Source: PBB1 sp040400875
Lineage (GTDB): Bacteria > Pseudomonadota > Gammaproteobacteria > Burkholderiales > Burkholderiaceae_C
Direction: 5' to 3'
Length of the DNA stretch: 64,000 nucleotides
Assembly: GCA_040400875.1 (NCBI GenBank)
Contig: JBBAPK010000006.1
Location: 1 to 64,000 of the forward strand
A model generated the notes under the pieces. That model was not told where the DNA came from, did no database searches, and was given only the letters and a program-made list of their open reading frames with translations. Shown here piece after piece: positions 43,215-51,194 of this stretch. The position numbers were made by a program, and so were the translations under genes. How positions within the stretch are numbered: the first letter of the stretch is position 1; every line of letters begins with the position of its first letter.

Positions 43215-43801
43215 TCCTGTTCACCGAGCAATTGGAAGTCGATCGCATCGCACAGGCAATGCAGTGACAGCAGGTGGACCTCTTGGATGCGCGCCGTGCG
43301 GTCGTGGGGCACCGCAATGAGCACATCGGTGTCGCTCAGCAGCGCGCGCAAACGACCGCCGGTGCGCCCGGTCAGCGCCACCACCGTCATTTCCCTGGCG
43401 TGCGCGGCCTCGATGGCGGCCAGCACGTTGGCCGAGTTGCCGCTGGTGCTGATGGCGATCAGCACATCACCCGGTTGGCCGAGGGCCTGAACCTGCTTTG
43501 AGTAGATCGAGGCGAAGTCATAGTCATTGCCAATCGCCGTCAAGATGGAGGTGTCGGTGGTCAGCGCGATGGCCGCCAGGCCAGGCCGCTCGCGCTCAAA
43601 GCGCCCCACCAGTTCGGCCGCAAAGTGCTGCGCGTCGGCGGCCGATCCGCCGTTGCCACAAGCCATCACCTTGCCCCCGCCGGTGATGCTGCCCATCACC
43701 GCGTCGACCGCCTCGGCAATCGATTTGCTCAAGGGTTCAGCGGCGGCGTACTTGAGGTCGGCACTGTCGAAAAACTGCTGCTGAATGCGTTGCTGGACCA
43801 T
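43211..43801 (-). CDS. diaA: SIS-domain protein, DiaA / phosphoheptose isomerase type
   Basis: The 196-residue SIS-fold protein has the phosphosugar-binding ITGGGKVMACGNGGSAADAQ and HFAAELVGRF, GDVLIAISTSGNSANVLAAI and the C-terminal IQEVHLLSLHCLCDAIDFQL. GmhA (heptose isomerase) and DiaA (DnaA-binding initiation regulator) share these motifs. The gene order yraN-diaA-dolP beside rsmI favours the DiaA assignment. ATG 43801 is the first start consistent with the family; a longer frame is not conserved. Confidence 0.85.
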   Translation of the reverse strand: MVQQRIQQQFFDSADLKYAAAEPLSKSIAEAVDAVMGSITGGGKVMACGNGGSAADAQHFAAELVGRFERERPGLAAIALTTDTSILTAIGNDYDFASIYSKQVQALGQPGDVLIAISTSGNSANVLAAIEAAHAREMTVVALTGRTGGRLRALLSDTDVLIAVPHDRTARIQEVHLLSLHCLCDAIDFQLLGEQE

Positions 43802-43851
43802 GGCGGGGGATGATATGCCAGCGACTTTTGACGGCCCGTGCCACGGGGGCA

Positions 43852-44223
43852 TCAGGCCGCGTCGAAGGCGCCGCGCAGCCACTCGATGTGTGCGCCTTCG
43901 ATGGCCACCACATCGAAGCGACACGCCGGCGGCGACGCGAAAGCCCGCAAGTAGCAGCGTGCCGCAAAGATCACGCTGCGCTGCTTGGCAGCACTCACGC
44001 TGCCAGCGGCACCGCCAAAACCGGCACCCTTGCGCGTTCTGACCTCAACGAAGACCAGCGTGCCATCGCTCTCGCGCACGATGAGGTCGATTTCGCCGCC
44101 CCGCGCGTTCGGCCCTGCAGCCACCCGATAATTGCGACGCACCAGCGTGAGCCCACGGGCCAGAAGGTACGCCAACGCACGGGATTCACCGTCCTCTCCT
44201 ATCGCCTTCGTCGTGAGCACCAT
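43852..44223 (-). CDS. yraN: YraN/UPF0102 nuclease-like protein
   Basis: The 123-residue protein has IGEDGESRALAYLLARGLTL, then VRRNYRV and the PD-(D/E)XK core GGEIDLIVRESDGTLVFVEV followed by RTRKG, with the acidic and basic residues of the nuclease motif intact. The function is unknown; a Holliday-junction resolvase-like fold is predicted for the family. The start overlaps the divergent rsmI start by 11 bp, so at least one of the two starts may be misplaced. Confidence 0.9.
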   Translation of the reverse strand: MVLTTKAIGEDGESRALAYLLARGLTLVRRNYRVAAGPNARGGEIDLIVRESDGTLVFVEVRTRKGAGFGGAAGSVSAAKQRSVIFAARCYLRAFASPPACRFDVVAIEGAHIEWLRGAFDAA

Positions 44224-45130
44224 CGCCTCCTCCCCACTCCTTGCGGCCGCTGCGGCAGCGGCCGGTCATCAGCAGTATCCCGCCAGCGCCCTGTATGTGG
44301 TGGCCACACCCATCGGCAATCTGGCCGATCTGACGCTGCGCGCCATCCATGTGCTGTCGCTGGTCGATGCGCTGGCTTGCGAAGACACGCGCCACAGCGC
44401 GCCGCTGCTGCGCCATCTGGGTCTGGACAAGCCGCTGCTCGCGGTGCACCAGCACAACGAGCTGTCGTCGGCCGGCGATGTGATCACGCGGCTGTCGCGC
44501 GGCGAGCGCGTGGCCTATGTCAGCGATGCCGGCACCCCGGGTGTCAGCGACCCCGGCGCAGCACTCGTCGCGGCGGTGGCGGCCGCGGGCTACCGGGTGG
44601 TGGCGGTGCCGGGTGCGAGCAGCGCGATCGCCGCCGTCAGCGTGGCGGGCGACACGCTGGGCAGCGGCTTTCGCTTCATCGGCTTTCTGCCGGCCAAGGG
44701 CGCAGAGCGCTCGCAGGCACTGGCGGCGCTGGCCGCGAGCGTCGACACGCAGGTGCTGTTCGAAGCGCCCCACCGCATCGAATCGCTGCTGCAGTCGCTG
44801 GGTGAATGTTGTGGCTCGCGTGCGGTGACCGTGTGCCGCGAGCTGACCAAGCAGTTTGAAACCGTGATCACGCTGCCGGCGTCGGCCCTGGCGCCCTGGG
44901 CTGCGGCCGACGCCAACCGACTGCGCGGCGAGTTCGTGCTGGTGGTGCACGCGATGGCCGCGGTGGCGTCGGCCGACGAGTCGGCGCGGCACGACGCCAT
45001 GCTGCGCACCTTGCTCGCCGAGCTGCCGCTCAAGCAGGCGGTGTCGCTGACCGCCACGCTCAGTGGCGCACCTCGCAATGCGCTCTACGCCCGCGCCCTC
45101 GAGCTGAAAGACGCCGAATCACCGCCTTGA
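44213..45130 (+). CDS. rsmI: 16S rRNA (cytidine1402-2'-O)-methyltransferase RsmI
   Basis: RsmI 2'-O-methylates C1402 in the ribosomal P site. The 305-residue tetrapyrrole-methylase-fold enzyme has ALYVVATPIGNLADLTLRAI, ALACEDTRHSAPLLRHLGL, VAYVSDAGTPGVSDPGAALV, VAVPGASSAIAAVSVAG, FIGFLPAKG and VLFEAPHRIESLL. GTG 44213 is the first plausible start; the conserved domain begins about 28 residues later. It is divergent from yraN, the normal arrangement of this cluster. Confidence 0.93.
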   Translation: MSTIASSPLLAAAAAAAGHQQYPASALYVVATPIGNLADLTLRAIHVLSLVDALACEDTRHSAPLLRHLGLDKPLLAVHQHNELSSAGDVITRLSRGERVAYVSDAGTPGVSDPGAALVAAVAAAGYRVVAVPGASSAIAAVSVAGDTLGSGFRFIGFLPAKGAERSQALAALAASVDTQVLFEAPHRIESLLQSLGECCGSRAVTVCRELTKQFETVITLPASALAPWAAADANRLRGEFVLVVHAMAAVASADESARHDAMLRTLLAELPLKQAVSLTATLSGAPRNALYARALELKDAESPP

Positions 45131-45225
45131 TGCGGCATCCCGGCTGGCCACCTTCGGCCTGCGCACGGAACGCTTGCGCCGATGTGCCACTCCTACAATG
45201 AATTTCGAGTCCTGAAGGATTGCCC

Positions 45226-46701
45226 ATGATCTCCCGCGAACCCACCATCGAGCGCCTGGCCATCGCGCAGCAGTTGCTGCTCGAGCCCTTCGGCCTGACC
45301 GAAGCGCAGCTGTCGCAGGCCTTGCAGGCCATCGCCACGCACCGCATCGACGATGCCGACCTGTACTTTCAGTACACGCGCAGCGAGGGCTGGAGCCTGG
45401 AAGAGGGCATCGTCAAGAGCGGCAGCTTCGGCATTGATCAGGGCGTGGGCGTGCGCGCGGTGGCTGGCGAGAAGACCGCCTTCGCCTACTCGGACGACAT
45501 CTCCGCAGCCGCCCTGATGGATGCCGCACACACCGTGCGCACCATCGCTGCAGCCGGCCAGAGTCGGCGCGTCAAGGTCAATACGCCGCACAAGCTGGCA
45601 ACCAGCCGCGCGCTGTACCTGCCGATGGATCCGATCGGCTCGCTCGACAGCACCGCCAAGGTGGCACTGCTCGAGCGCATCGAGAAAATGGCCCGCGCCA
45701 AAGACCCGCGCATCAAGCAGGTGATGGCCAGCCTGTCCGGCGAATACGACGTGGTGCTGGTGGCGCGCGCCGACGGCACCCGGGCCGCCGATGTGCGCCC
45801 GCTGGTGCGGCTGGGGCTGTCGGTGATCGCCGAGCAGACCATCGCCGGTGAAGTGCGTCGCGAAACCGGCAGCGGCGGTGGCGGCGGGCGCTTCGGCTAC
45901 GCCCACTTCAACGACAGCGTGATCGAAGGCTATGTGAACGACGCCGTGAACGCCGCGCTCACCAACCTCGAATCGCGTGCGGCCAAGGCCGGCGAGATGA
46001 GCGTGGTGCTGGGCTCGGGCTGGCCGGGCGTGCTGCTGCACGAAGCCATCGGCCACGGCCTCGAGGGTGACTTCAACCGCAAGGGCTCGAGCGCCTTCAG
46101 CGGCCGCATCGGCCAGCGCGTGGCGGCCAAGGGCGTCACGGTGCTCGACGACGGCACGCTGCCCGACCGGCGCGGCTCGATGAACATCGACGATGAAGGC
46201 CACGCCAGCCAGCGCAATGTGCTGATCGAAGACGGCATCCTCAAGGGCTACTTGCAAGACTCGATGAACGCGCGCCTGATGGGCGTCAAGCCCACCGGCA
46301 ACGGCCGGCGCGAAAGCTATGCCGCCGTGCCGATGCCGCGCATGACCAACACCTATATGCTGGCCGGCGACAAGACCAAGGAAGAAATCATCGCCGGCCT
46401 GCGGCGCGGGCTGTACGCCAGCAACTTCGGCGGCGGCCAGGTCGACATCACCAGCGGCAAGTTCGTGTTCTCGGCGAGCGAGGCCTTCTGGGTCGAAAAC
46501 GGCAAGATCCAGTACCCGGTCAAGGGTGCCACCATCATCGGCAACGGCCCCGACGCGCTCACCCGCGTGAGCATGATCGGCAACGACCTGAAGCTCGACC
46601 CCGGCGTGGGCACCTGCGGCAAGGAAGGCCAAAGCGTGCCCGTCGGCGTGGGCCAGCCCACCTTGCGCATCGACCGCCTGACCGTGGGCGGCACCGCCTG
46701 A
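45226..46701 (+). CDS. tldD: Metalloprotease TldD
   Basis: TldD pairs with TldE/PmbA to degrade unfolded peptides and process peptides such as microcin B17 and CcdA. The 491-residue product carries the zinc motif GVLLHEAIGHGLEGDFNRKG (HExxxH). It also has GYGIKxx-like DDEGHASQRNVLIEDGILKG, RRESYAAVPMPRMTNTYMLA and the C-terminal GVGTCGKEGQSVPVGVGQPT. ATG 45226 is preceded by GAAGGA with 6-base spacing; TTG 45220 is less likely. pmbA is not in the window. Confidence 0.95.
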   Translation: MISREPTIERLAIAQQLLLEPFGLTEAQLSQALQAIATHRIDDADLYFQYTRSEGWSLEEGIVKSGSFGIDQGVGVRAVAGEKTAFAYSDDISAAALMDAAHTVRTIAAAGQSRRVKVNTPHKLATSRALYLPMDPIGSLDSTAKVALLERIEKMARAKDPRIKQVMASLSGEYDVVLVARADGTRAADVRPLVRLGLSVIAEQTIAGEVRRETGSGGGGGRFGYAHFNDSVIEGYVNDAVNAALTNLESRAAKAGEMSVVLGSGWPGVLLHEAIGHGLEGDFNRKGSSAFSGRIGQRVAAKGVTVLDDGTLPDRRGSMNIDDEGHASQRNVLIEDGILKGYLQDSMNARLMGVKPTGNGRRESYAAVPMPRMTNTYMLAGDKTKEEIIAGLRRGLYASNFGGGQVDITSGKFVFSASEAFWVENGKIQYPVKGATIIGNGPDALTRVSMIGNDLKLDPGVGTCGKEGQSVPVGVGQPTLRIDRLTVGGTA

Positions 46702-46752
46702 GCCGCGAGCGCGCACACACCCAACCCATTCATTGCAGACCCGGAGCCTGAC

Positions 46753-47859
46753 ATGTCCGAGCCCCTCAACGGCCGTTACCCCCTGAGCGAAAAAACCAGC
46801 CAGACCGACGACGAACGCATCGTCGACGTGACACCGCTGCCGCCGCCCGAGCACCTGATCCGTTTTTTCCCGATCCGCGGCACGCCGGTCGAAAAACTGG
46901 TCGCTGACACCCGCGAGCGCATTCGCCAGATCATGACCGGCCACGACGACCGGCTGCTGGTGATCATGGGCCCATGCTCCATTCACGACCCGGCGGCAGC
47001 GCTCGAATACGCGGCCCGGCTCAAGGCGCTGCGTGATCAGCACGCCGACACGCTCGAGATCGTCATGCGCGTGTACTTCGAAAAGCCGCGCACCACGGTC
47101 GGCTGGAAAGGCCTGATCAACGACCCCTACCTGGATGAGAGCTACCGCATCGACGAGGGCCTGCGCATGGCTCGCCAGCTGCTGCTCGAGATCAACCGCA
47201 TGGGCATGCCGGCAGGCAGCGAGTTCCTGGACGTGATCTCGCCGCAGTACCTCGGTGACCTGATCGCCTGGGGCGCCATCGGCGCGCGCACCACCGAAAG
47301 CCAGGTGCACCGCGAACTGGCCTCGGGGCTGTCAGCACCTCTCGGCTTCAAGAACGGCACCGACGGCAACATCCGCATCGCCACCGACGCCATCCAGTCG
47401 GCCTCGCGGCCGCACCACTTCCTGAGCGTGCACAAGAACGGCCAGGTCGCCATCGTCGAGACCAAGGGCAACCCCGACTGCCACCTGATCCTGCGCGGCG
47501 GCAAGGCGCCCAACTACGACGCGGCCCACGTCGAAGCGGCCTGCAAGGACCTTGAAGCGGCCAAATTGCCGACCCCACTGATGGTCGACTGCTCGCACGC
47601 CAACAGCAGCAAGCAGCACGAAAAGCAGATCGAAGTGGCGGCCGACATCGGCGCGCAGATCTCGGCGGGCAGCCGCAGCATCTTCGGTGTGATGGTGGAA
47701 AGCCACCTCAACGCCGGCGCGCAGAAGTTCACCCCCGGCAAGGACGATGCGGCGAAGCTGGCCTACGGCCAGAGCATCACCGATGCGTGCATTGGCTGGG
47801 ACGACTCGGTGGGCGTGATCGACACACTCGCCGCGGCCGTCAAGGCAAGGCGCAAGTAA
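46753..47859 (+). CDS. aroG: 3-deoxy-7-phosphoheptulonate synthase, class I
   Basis: DAHP synthase joins phosphoenolpyruvate and erythrose 4-phosphate at the start of the shikimate pathway. The 368-residue product belongs to the AroF/G/H type. It has LLVIMGPCSIHDPAAALEYA with the metal-binding Cys, VMRVYFEKPRTTVGWKGLIN, GARTTESQVHRELASGLSAP, GFKNGTDGN and TPLMVDCSHANSSKQHEKQI. The isozyme letter (feedback by Phe, Tyr or Trp) cannot be told from sequence alone. GGAG precedes ATG 46753, 51 bp after tldD. Confidence 0.92.
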   Translation: MSEPLNGRYPLSEKTSQTDDERIVDVTPLPPPEHLIRFFPIRGTPVEKLVADTRERIRQIMTGHDDRLLVIMGPCSIHDPAAALEYAARLKALRDQHADTLEIVMRVYFEKPRTTVGWKGLINDPYLDESYRIDEGLRMARQLLLEINRMGMPAGSEFLDVISPQYLGDLIAWGAIGARTTESQVHRELASGLSAPLGFKNGTDGNIRIATDAIQSASRPHHFLSVHKNGQVAIVETKGNPDCHLILRGGKAPNYDAAHVEAACKDLEAAKLPTPLMVDCSHANSSKQHEKQIEVAADIGAQISAGSRSIFGVMVESHLNAGAQKFTPGKDDAAKLAYGQSITDACIGWDDSVGVIDTLAAAVKARRK

Positions 47860-47864
47860 GCGAA

Positions 47865-47894
47865 CGGCCGCCTCGCACCAAGGCGCGGCGGCCG
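47865..47894. terminator. Hairpin between convergent aroG and adenosyltransferase gene
   Basis: 8-bp perfect inverted repeat CGGCCGCC...GGCGGCCG with a 14-base loop that can pair further (CCT...AGG), placed in the 44-bp gap between convergent genes. There is no T-run, so it is a likely bidirectional, non-canonical terminator. Confidence 0.5.
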
Positions 47895-47903
47895 GGCTTC
47901 AGT

Positions 47904-48482
47904 TCACTCGCCGGTCTCTCGGGCGAGCCGCTCGCTGTTCCAGTACACGTCGTCGCCGCCCAGCCCATCGAGGTTGGCGCGGTTGAGCACTCGCGCCAGC
48001 ACAAACAGCAGATCGCTCAGGCGGTTCAGATAGTGGCGCGGCTCTTGGCGGATGGTCTCGGTGGCGGCCAGCGACACCACGGTGCGCTCGGCACGGCGGG
48101 CGATGGTGCGCGCCACGTGGGCCAGTGCCGCGCTGCGGGTGCCCGCGGGCAGGATGAATTCCTTGAGCTTGGGCAGCGCGGCGTTGTAGTGCTCGAGCGC
48201 CTCGTCGAGGCGAATCACTGCGGCGGTCTTGAGCAATTCGAAGCCGGGGATGGACAGCTCGCCGCCAAGGTTGAACAGCTCGTGCTGCACCACCACCAGC
48301 AGCTCGCGCACATCGTCAGGCAGCGGCTCGGCGAGCAGCACACCGAGCTGCGAGTTGAGCTCGTCGACATCGCCCATGGCCTGCACCCGCAGGTGGTCCT
48401 TGGACACGCGCTGGCCGTCGCCAAGGCCCGTGGTGCCGTCGTCGCCGGTGCGTGTGGCGATCTGCGTGAGTCGGTTGGACAT
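47904..48482 (-). CDS. Cob(I)alamin adenosyltransferase, PduO type
   Basis: The 192-residue product is a PduO-type ATP:corrinoid adenosyltransferase making adenosylcobalamin. The N-terminal IATRTGDDGTTGLGDGQRVS is the ATP-binding signature (TRTGDxGxTxL). DVDELNSQLGVLLAE, QHELFNLGGELSIPG and ARTIARRAERTVVSLA follow, and the C-terminal LNRLSDLLFVLARVLNR is the conserved helix. ATG 48482 fits the family start. It is convergent with the DAHP synthase gene and divergent from the FAD oxidase gene. Confidence 0.92.
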   Translation of the reverse strand: MSNRLTQIATRTGDDGTTGLGDGQRVSKDHLRVQAMGDVDELNSQLGVLLAEPLPDDVRELLVVVQHELFNLGGELSIPGFELLKTAAVIRLDEALEHYNAALPKLKEFILPAGTRSAALAHVARTIARRAERTVVSLAATETIRQEPRHYLNRLSDLLFVLARVLNRANLDGLGGDDVYWNSERLARETGE

Positions 48483-48584
48483 GGTGGTGGTTGCCGTGCT
48501 TGAAGAGGACGCGATGATGCCCCATGCCCGCGCCGTCAGCGCCAGATCGACAATGCCCCCAGCCACCACACCCAAGCCCACGCG

Positions 48585-50009
48585 ATGAACACCCCAACGG
48601 CCGCAACCCACGCCCTGAGCGCATTCGCGCAGCGGCCCGTGCCGCCCGAGATGCTTGCCGCCTTGCGCGAGCGTTTTGACCAGCGGTGCTCGACCGCGCT
48701 GGCCGTGCGCGAACAGCACGGCCGCGATGAGTCGCCCTTCGACGTGGCGCCGCCCGAGGTGGTGGTGTTTTGCGAGAGCACCGAAGACGTCGCCGACGCG
48801 GTGAGGCTCGCCGATCGGCACGCTGTGCCGGTGATCGCCTTTGGCGCGGGCTCGTCGATCGAAGGCCATCTGCTCGCGGTGCAAGGCGGCGTGAGTGTTG
48901 ACGTCAGCCGCATGAAGCGCATCGTGGCCATGCACGCCGAAGATCTCACCGTCACGGTGCAAGCCGGCGTGACGCGCATGCAGCTCAACGACGAGATCCG
49001 GCACAGCGGGCTGTTCTTTCCGATCGACCCGGGCGCCGATGCCAGCCTGGGCGGCATGACCGCCACGCGCGCGAGCGGCACGAACGCGGTGCGCTACGGC
49101 TCGATGCGCGACAACGTGCTGGGCCTCACAGTGGTCACAGCGCAAGGCGAGGTGATCCACACCGGCACACGCTCGCGCAAGTCAGCCGCCGGCTACGACC
49201 TGACGCGGCTGATGGTCGGCAGCGAAGGCACGCTGGGCGTGATCACCGAGATCACGCTGCGGCTGTATCCGCTGCCCGAGGCGGTGTCGGCGGCCAACTG
49301 CACCTTTGCCAGCATCGACGCGGCGGTGCGCACCACGATGCAGGTGATCCAGATGGGCGTGCCGATCGCGCGCTGCGAACTGCTCGACGCCAACGCGGTG
49401 CGCGCAGTCAATCGCCACGACCACCTCGAGCTGCCCGAAGCGCCCATGCTGCTGATGGAATTTCACGGCAGCGCGGCCAGCGTGCGCGAGCAGGCGGCCA
49501 CGGTGCAGGAGGTGGCTGCGGAGTTCGGCGGCGAACACTTCCAGTGGGCGACCACCCCCGAGCAGCGCAGCCGGCTGTGGACGGCGCGCCACCGCGCCTA
49601 CCTGTCCGGCCAGCAGATGAAGCCCGGCAGTCGCTGCATCACCACCGATGCATGCGTGCCGATCTCGCGACTGGCCGAATGCATCAACGACAGCATGGCC
49701 GAGGTCGACGCCTCGGGTCTGGCCTACTTCCTGATCGGCCACGTGGGCGATGGCAACTTCCACCTGTGCTACCTGGTCGACCCGGCGCGGGCCGATGAGC
49801 GCGACACCGCCGAGCGCCTGAACCGGCAGCTCGTCGCCCGCGCGCTGCGCCTGGGCGGCACCTGCACCGGCGAGCACGGCATCGGGCTGCACAAGCAGGG
49901 CTTTTTGGTCGACGAGACCGGCGCCGGTGCGGTCGACATGATGCGCAGCATCAAGCGCGCGCTCGACCCGAAGAACATCATGAACCCGGGCAAGGTCTTC
50001 GCCGGCTGA
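48585..50009 (+). CDS. FAD-linked oxidase, D-lactate dehydrogenase/GlcD-like
   Basis: The 474-residue flavoprotein has an N-terminal PCMH-type FAD domain (PVIAFGAGSSIEGHLLAVQG; LFFPIDPGADASLGGMTATR; GYDLTRLMVGSEGTLGVITE). The C-terminal FAD-oxidase domain ends in GTCTGEHGIGLHKQGFLVDE, with histidines at the active site (GHVGDGNFH). Substrates in this family are D-lactate, glycolate or related 2-hydroxyacids, with quinone or cytochrome c as acceptor. No iron-sulfur partner gene is adjacent, which favours a single-subunit D-lactate dehydrogenase. Confidence 0.9.
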   Translation: MNTPTAATHALSAFAQRPVPPEMLAALRERFDQRCSTALAVREQHGRDESPFDVAPPEVVVFCESTEDVADAVRLADRHAVPVIAFGAGSSIEGHLLAVQGGVSVDVSRMKRIVAMHAEDLTVTVQAGVTRMQLNDEIRHSGLFFPIDPGADASLGGMTATRASGTNAVRYGSMRDNVLGLTVVTAQGEVIHTGTRSRKSAAGYDLTRLMVGSEGTLGVITEITLRLYPLPEAVSAANCTFASIDAAVRTTMQVIQMGVPIARCELLDANAVRAVNRHDHLELPEAPMLLMEFHGSAASVREQAATVQEVAAEFGGEHFQWATTPEQRSRLWTARHRAYLSGQQMKPGSRCITTDACVPISRLAECINDSMAEVDASGLAYFLIGHVGDGNFHLCYLVDPARADERDTAERLNRQLVARALRLGGTCTGEHGIGLHKQGFLVDETGAGAVDMMRSIKRALDPKNIMNPGKVFAG

Positions 50010-50048
50010 GACGCCTTCAGTCAGCCGGTGTGGCGCTGGCCGTCCAGC

Positions 50049-51194
50049 TCAAGGCGCCCGGGGCGCTGGCGCTGCTGCTGGGGTTGTCGGCTGAGGTTGA
50101 GCAGGAGGCACAGGCGCTGGCGGCTTGAAGCTGACGCACGGATCGGGCCGCTCGGCGCGCGGTGTGAACCACACCTCGTCTTGCGTGCCGTCGGCCACAT
50201 CGAGCGTGCCGTCGTCGGATCGCTCCATGAAGGCCACGCCCATCACACGTGGTGGCGTCGCGCCCGGCTCGGCATCGCGCTTGGCCAGCACGCGCAAATA
50301 GTGCGGCACGCCGATGTCGGCCCTCAAGTGCCCGTTGCCCGCGATGAGCACCACCCTGGCGCCAGCAGGCAGGCGCTTCATCGCATCCACCATGGACAGC
50401 GCCAACGCGGCATCGCGTGCGCGCTGAGCCAGCGCCATCGGCGCGAGCATGGACGCAGGCAGCGCACCGCAATGACCGACATCGACCTCGTGCAGCAGCA
50501 CGGCTTGCTGCTGGCTGGTCCAGCCCGTACCCGCCGGACGGCTGTCGGCTGAATCCAGCAGGCCACGCACATCGGCCGGTGCGGCGTCGATGCCGCCGCG
50601 CATCACCGCAGCGGCATCGACATGGCTGAGGTTGCCGCCGGCCAGCGTGGCACCCGCACCCAGCGCCGCGACGAACAGCGGACGGTGCAGCGGCCAGCCC
50701 CAGCCCTTGCGTGAGAACTGACCGGCATCGATCACCGACTCGACATCCACCGGCGTGCTGTGCAGCGCCGCGTCGGCGACGGCCCGCTCGGCGGCGCCCT
50801 GCAAGGCGGCGCTGTGCTCGCGGTCGATCTGCTCGAAGACCACGCTGGTGGGCACGCCGTCTGACAACAGCAGCCGCAGCAGCACCGCCCGCAGCTGGTG
50901 ATGCAGCGCGTTGTCGTGGATCTCGCCAAGCAGCACATAGCGCGCACCGCGCGCGCGCTTGAGCAGCGGCACCGGATCGAGCCGCACGCCGCTGGCATCG
51001 ACCACCTCGACGAACACGTCATCGACATCGGCCGCAGCAAACGCCGTCGACGGTGCGATGGCCGCGCACAGCGCGCTGATCACACAGCACACGCCAAGCG
51101 CCAGGCCACACCTGCGGCGCGCATCGATGGCGTGCGCGAGTCGCCTCACGACAGGCGCTGCGCTCAGGGCAGCCTCAAGGCGCGGCCAGCGCAT
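50049..51194 (-). CDS. ChaN-like haem-binding protein
   Basis: The 381-residue exported protein has a hydrophobic signal region (ALGVCCVISALCAAIAPSTA, cleavage near FAA). A ChaN/Tiki-type domain follows, with GARYVLLGEIHDNALHHQLR, VVFEQIDREHSAALQGAAER, SRKGWGWPLHRPLFVAALGA and VVLIAGNGHLRADIGVPHYL. Campylobacter ChaN binds two haems as a lipoprotein. Here no lipobox is evident, and a Pro/Ala-rich tail of about 30 residues is added. The start lies inside the dsbD 3' end (20-bp overlap), so the two genes are probably one operon. Confidence 0.85.
   Translation of the reverse strand: MRWPRLEAALSAAPVVRRLAHAIDARRRCGLALGVCCVISALCAAIAPSTAFAAADVDDVFVEVVDASGVRLDPVPLLKRARGARYVLLGEIHDNALHHQLRAVLLRLLLSDGVPTSVVFEQIDREHSAALQGAAERAVADAALHSTPVDVESVIDAGQFSRKGWGWPLHRPLFVAALGAGATLAGGNLSHVDAAAVMRGGIDAAPADVRGLLDSADSRPAGTGWTSQQQAVLLHEVDVGHCGALPASMLAPMALAQRARDAALALSMVDAMKRLPAGARVVLIAGNGHLRADIGVPHYLRVLAKRDAEPGATPPRVMGVAFMERSDDGTLDVADGTQDEVWFTPRAERPDPCVSFKPPAPVPPAQPQPTTPAAAPAPRAP

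Noticed and set aside
45193..47310. A 705-codon open frame antisense to tldD and the DAHP synthase gene
   Set aside because: The translation is a His/Val/Ala-rich shadow with no family motif, and both sense genes are unambiguous. Long antisense frames are normal in DNA of this GC content.
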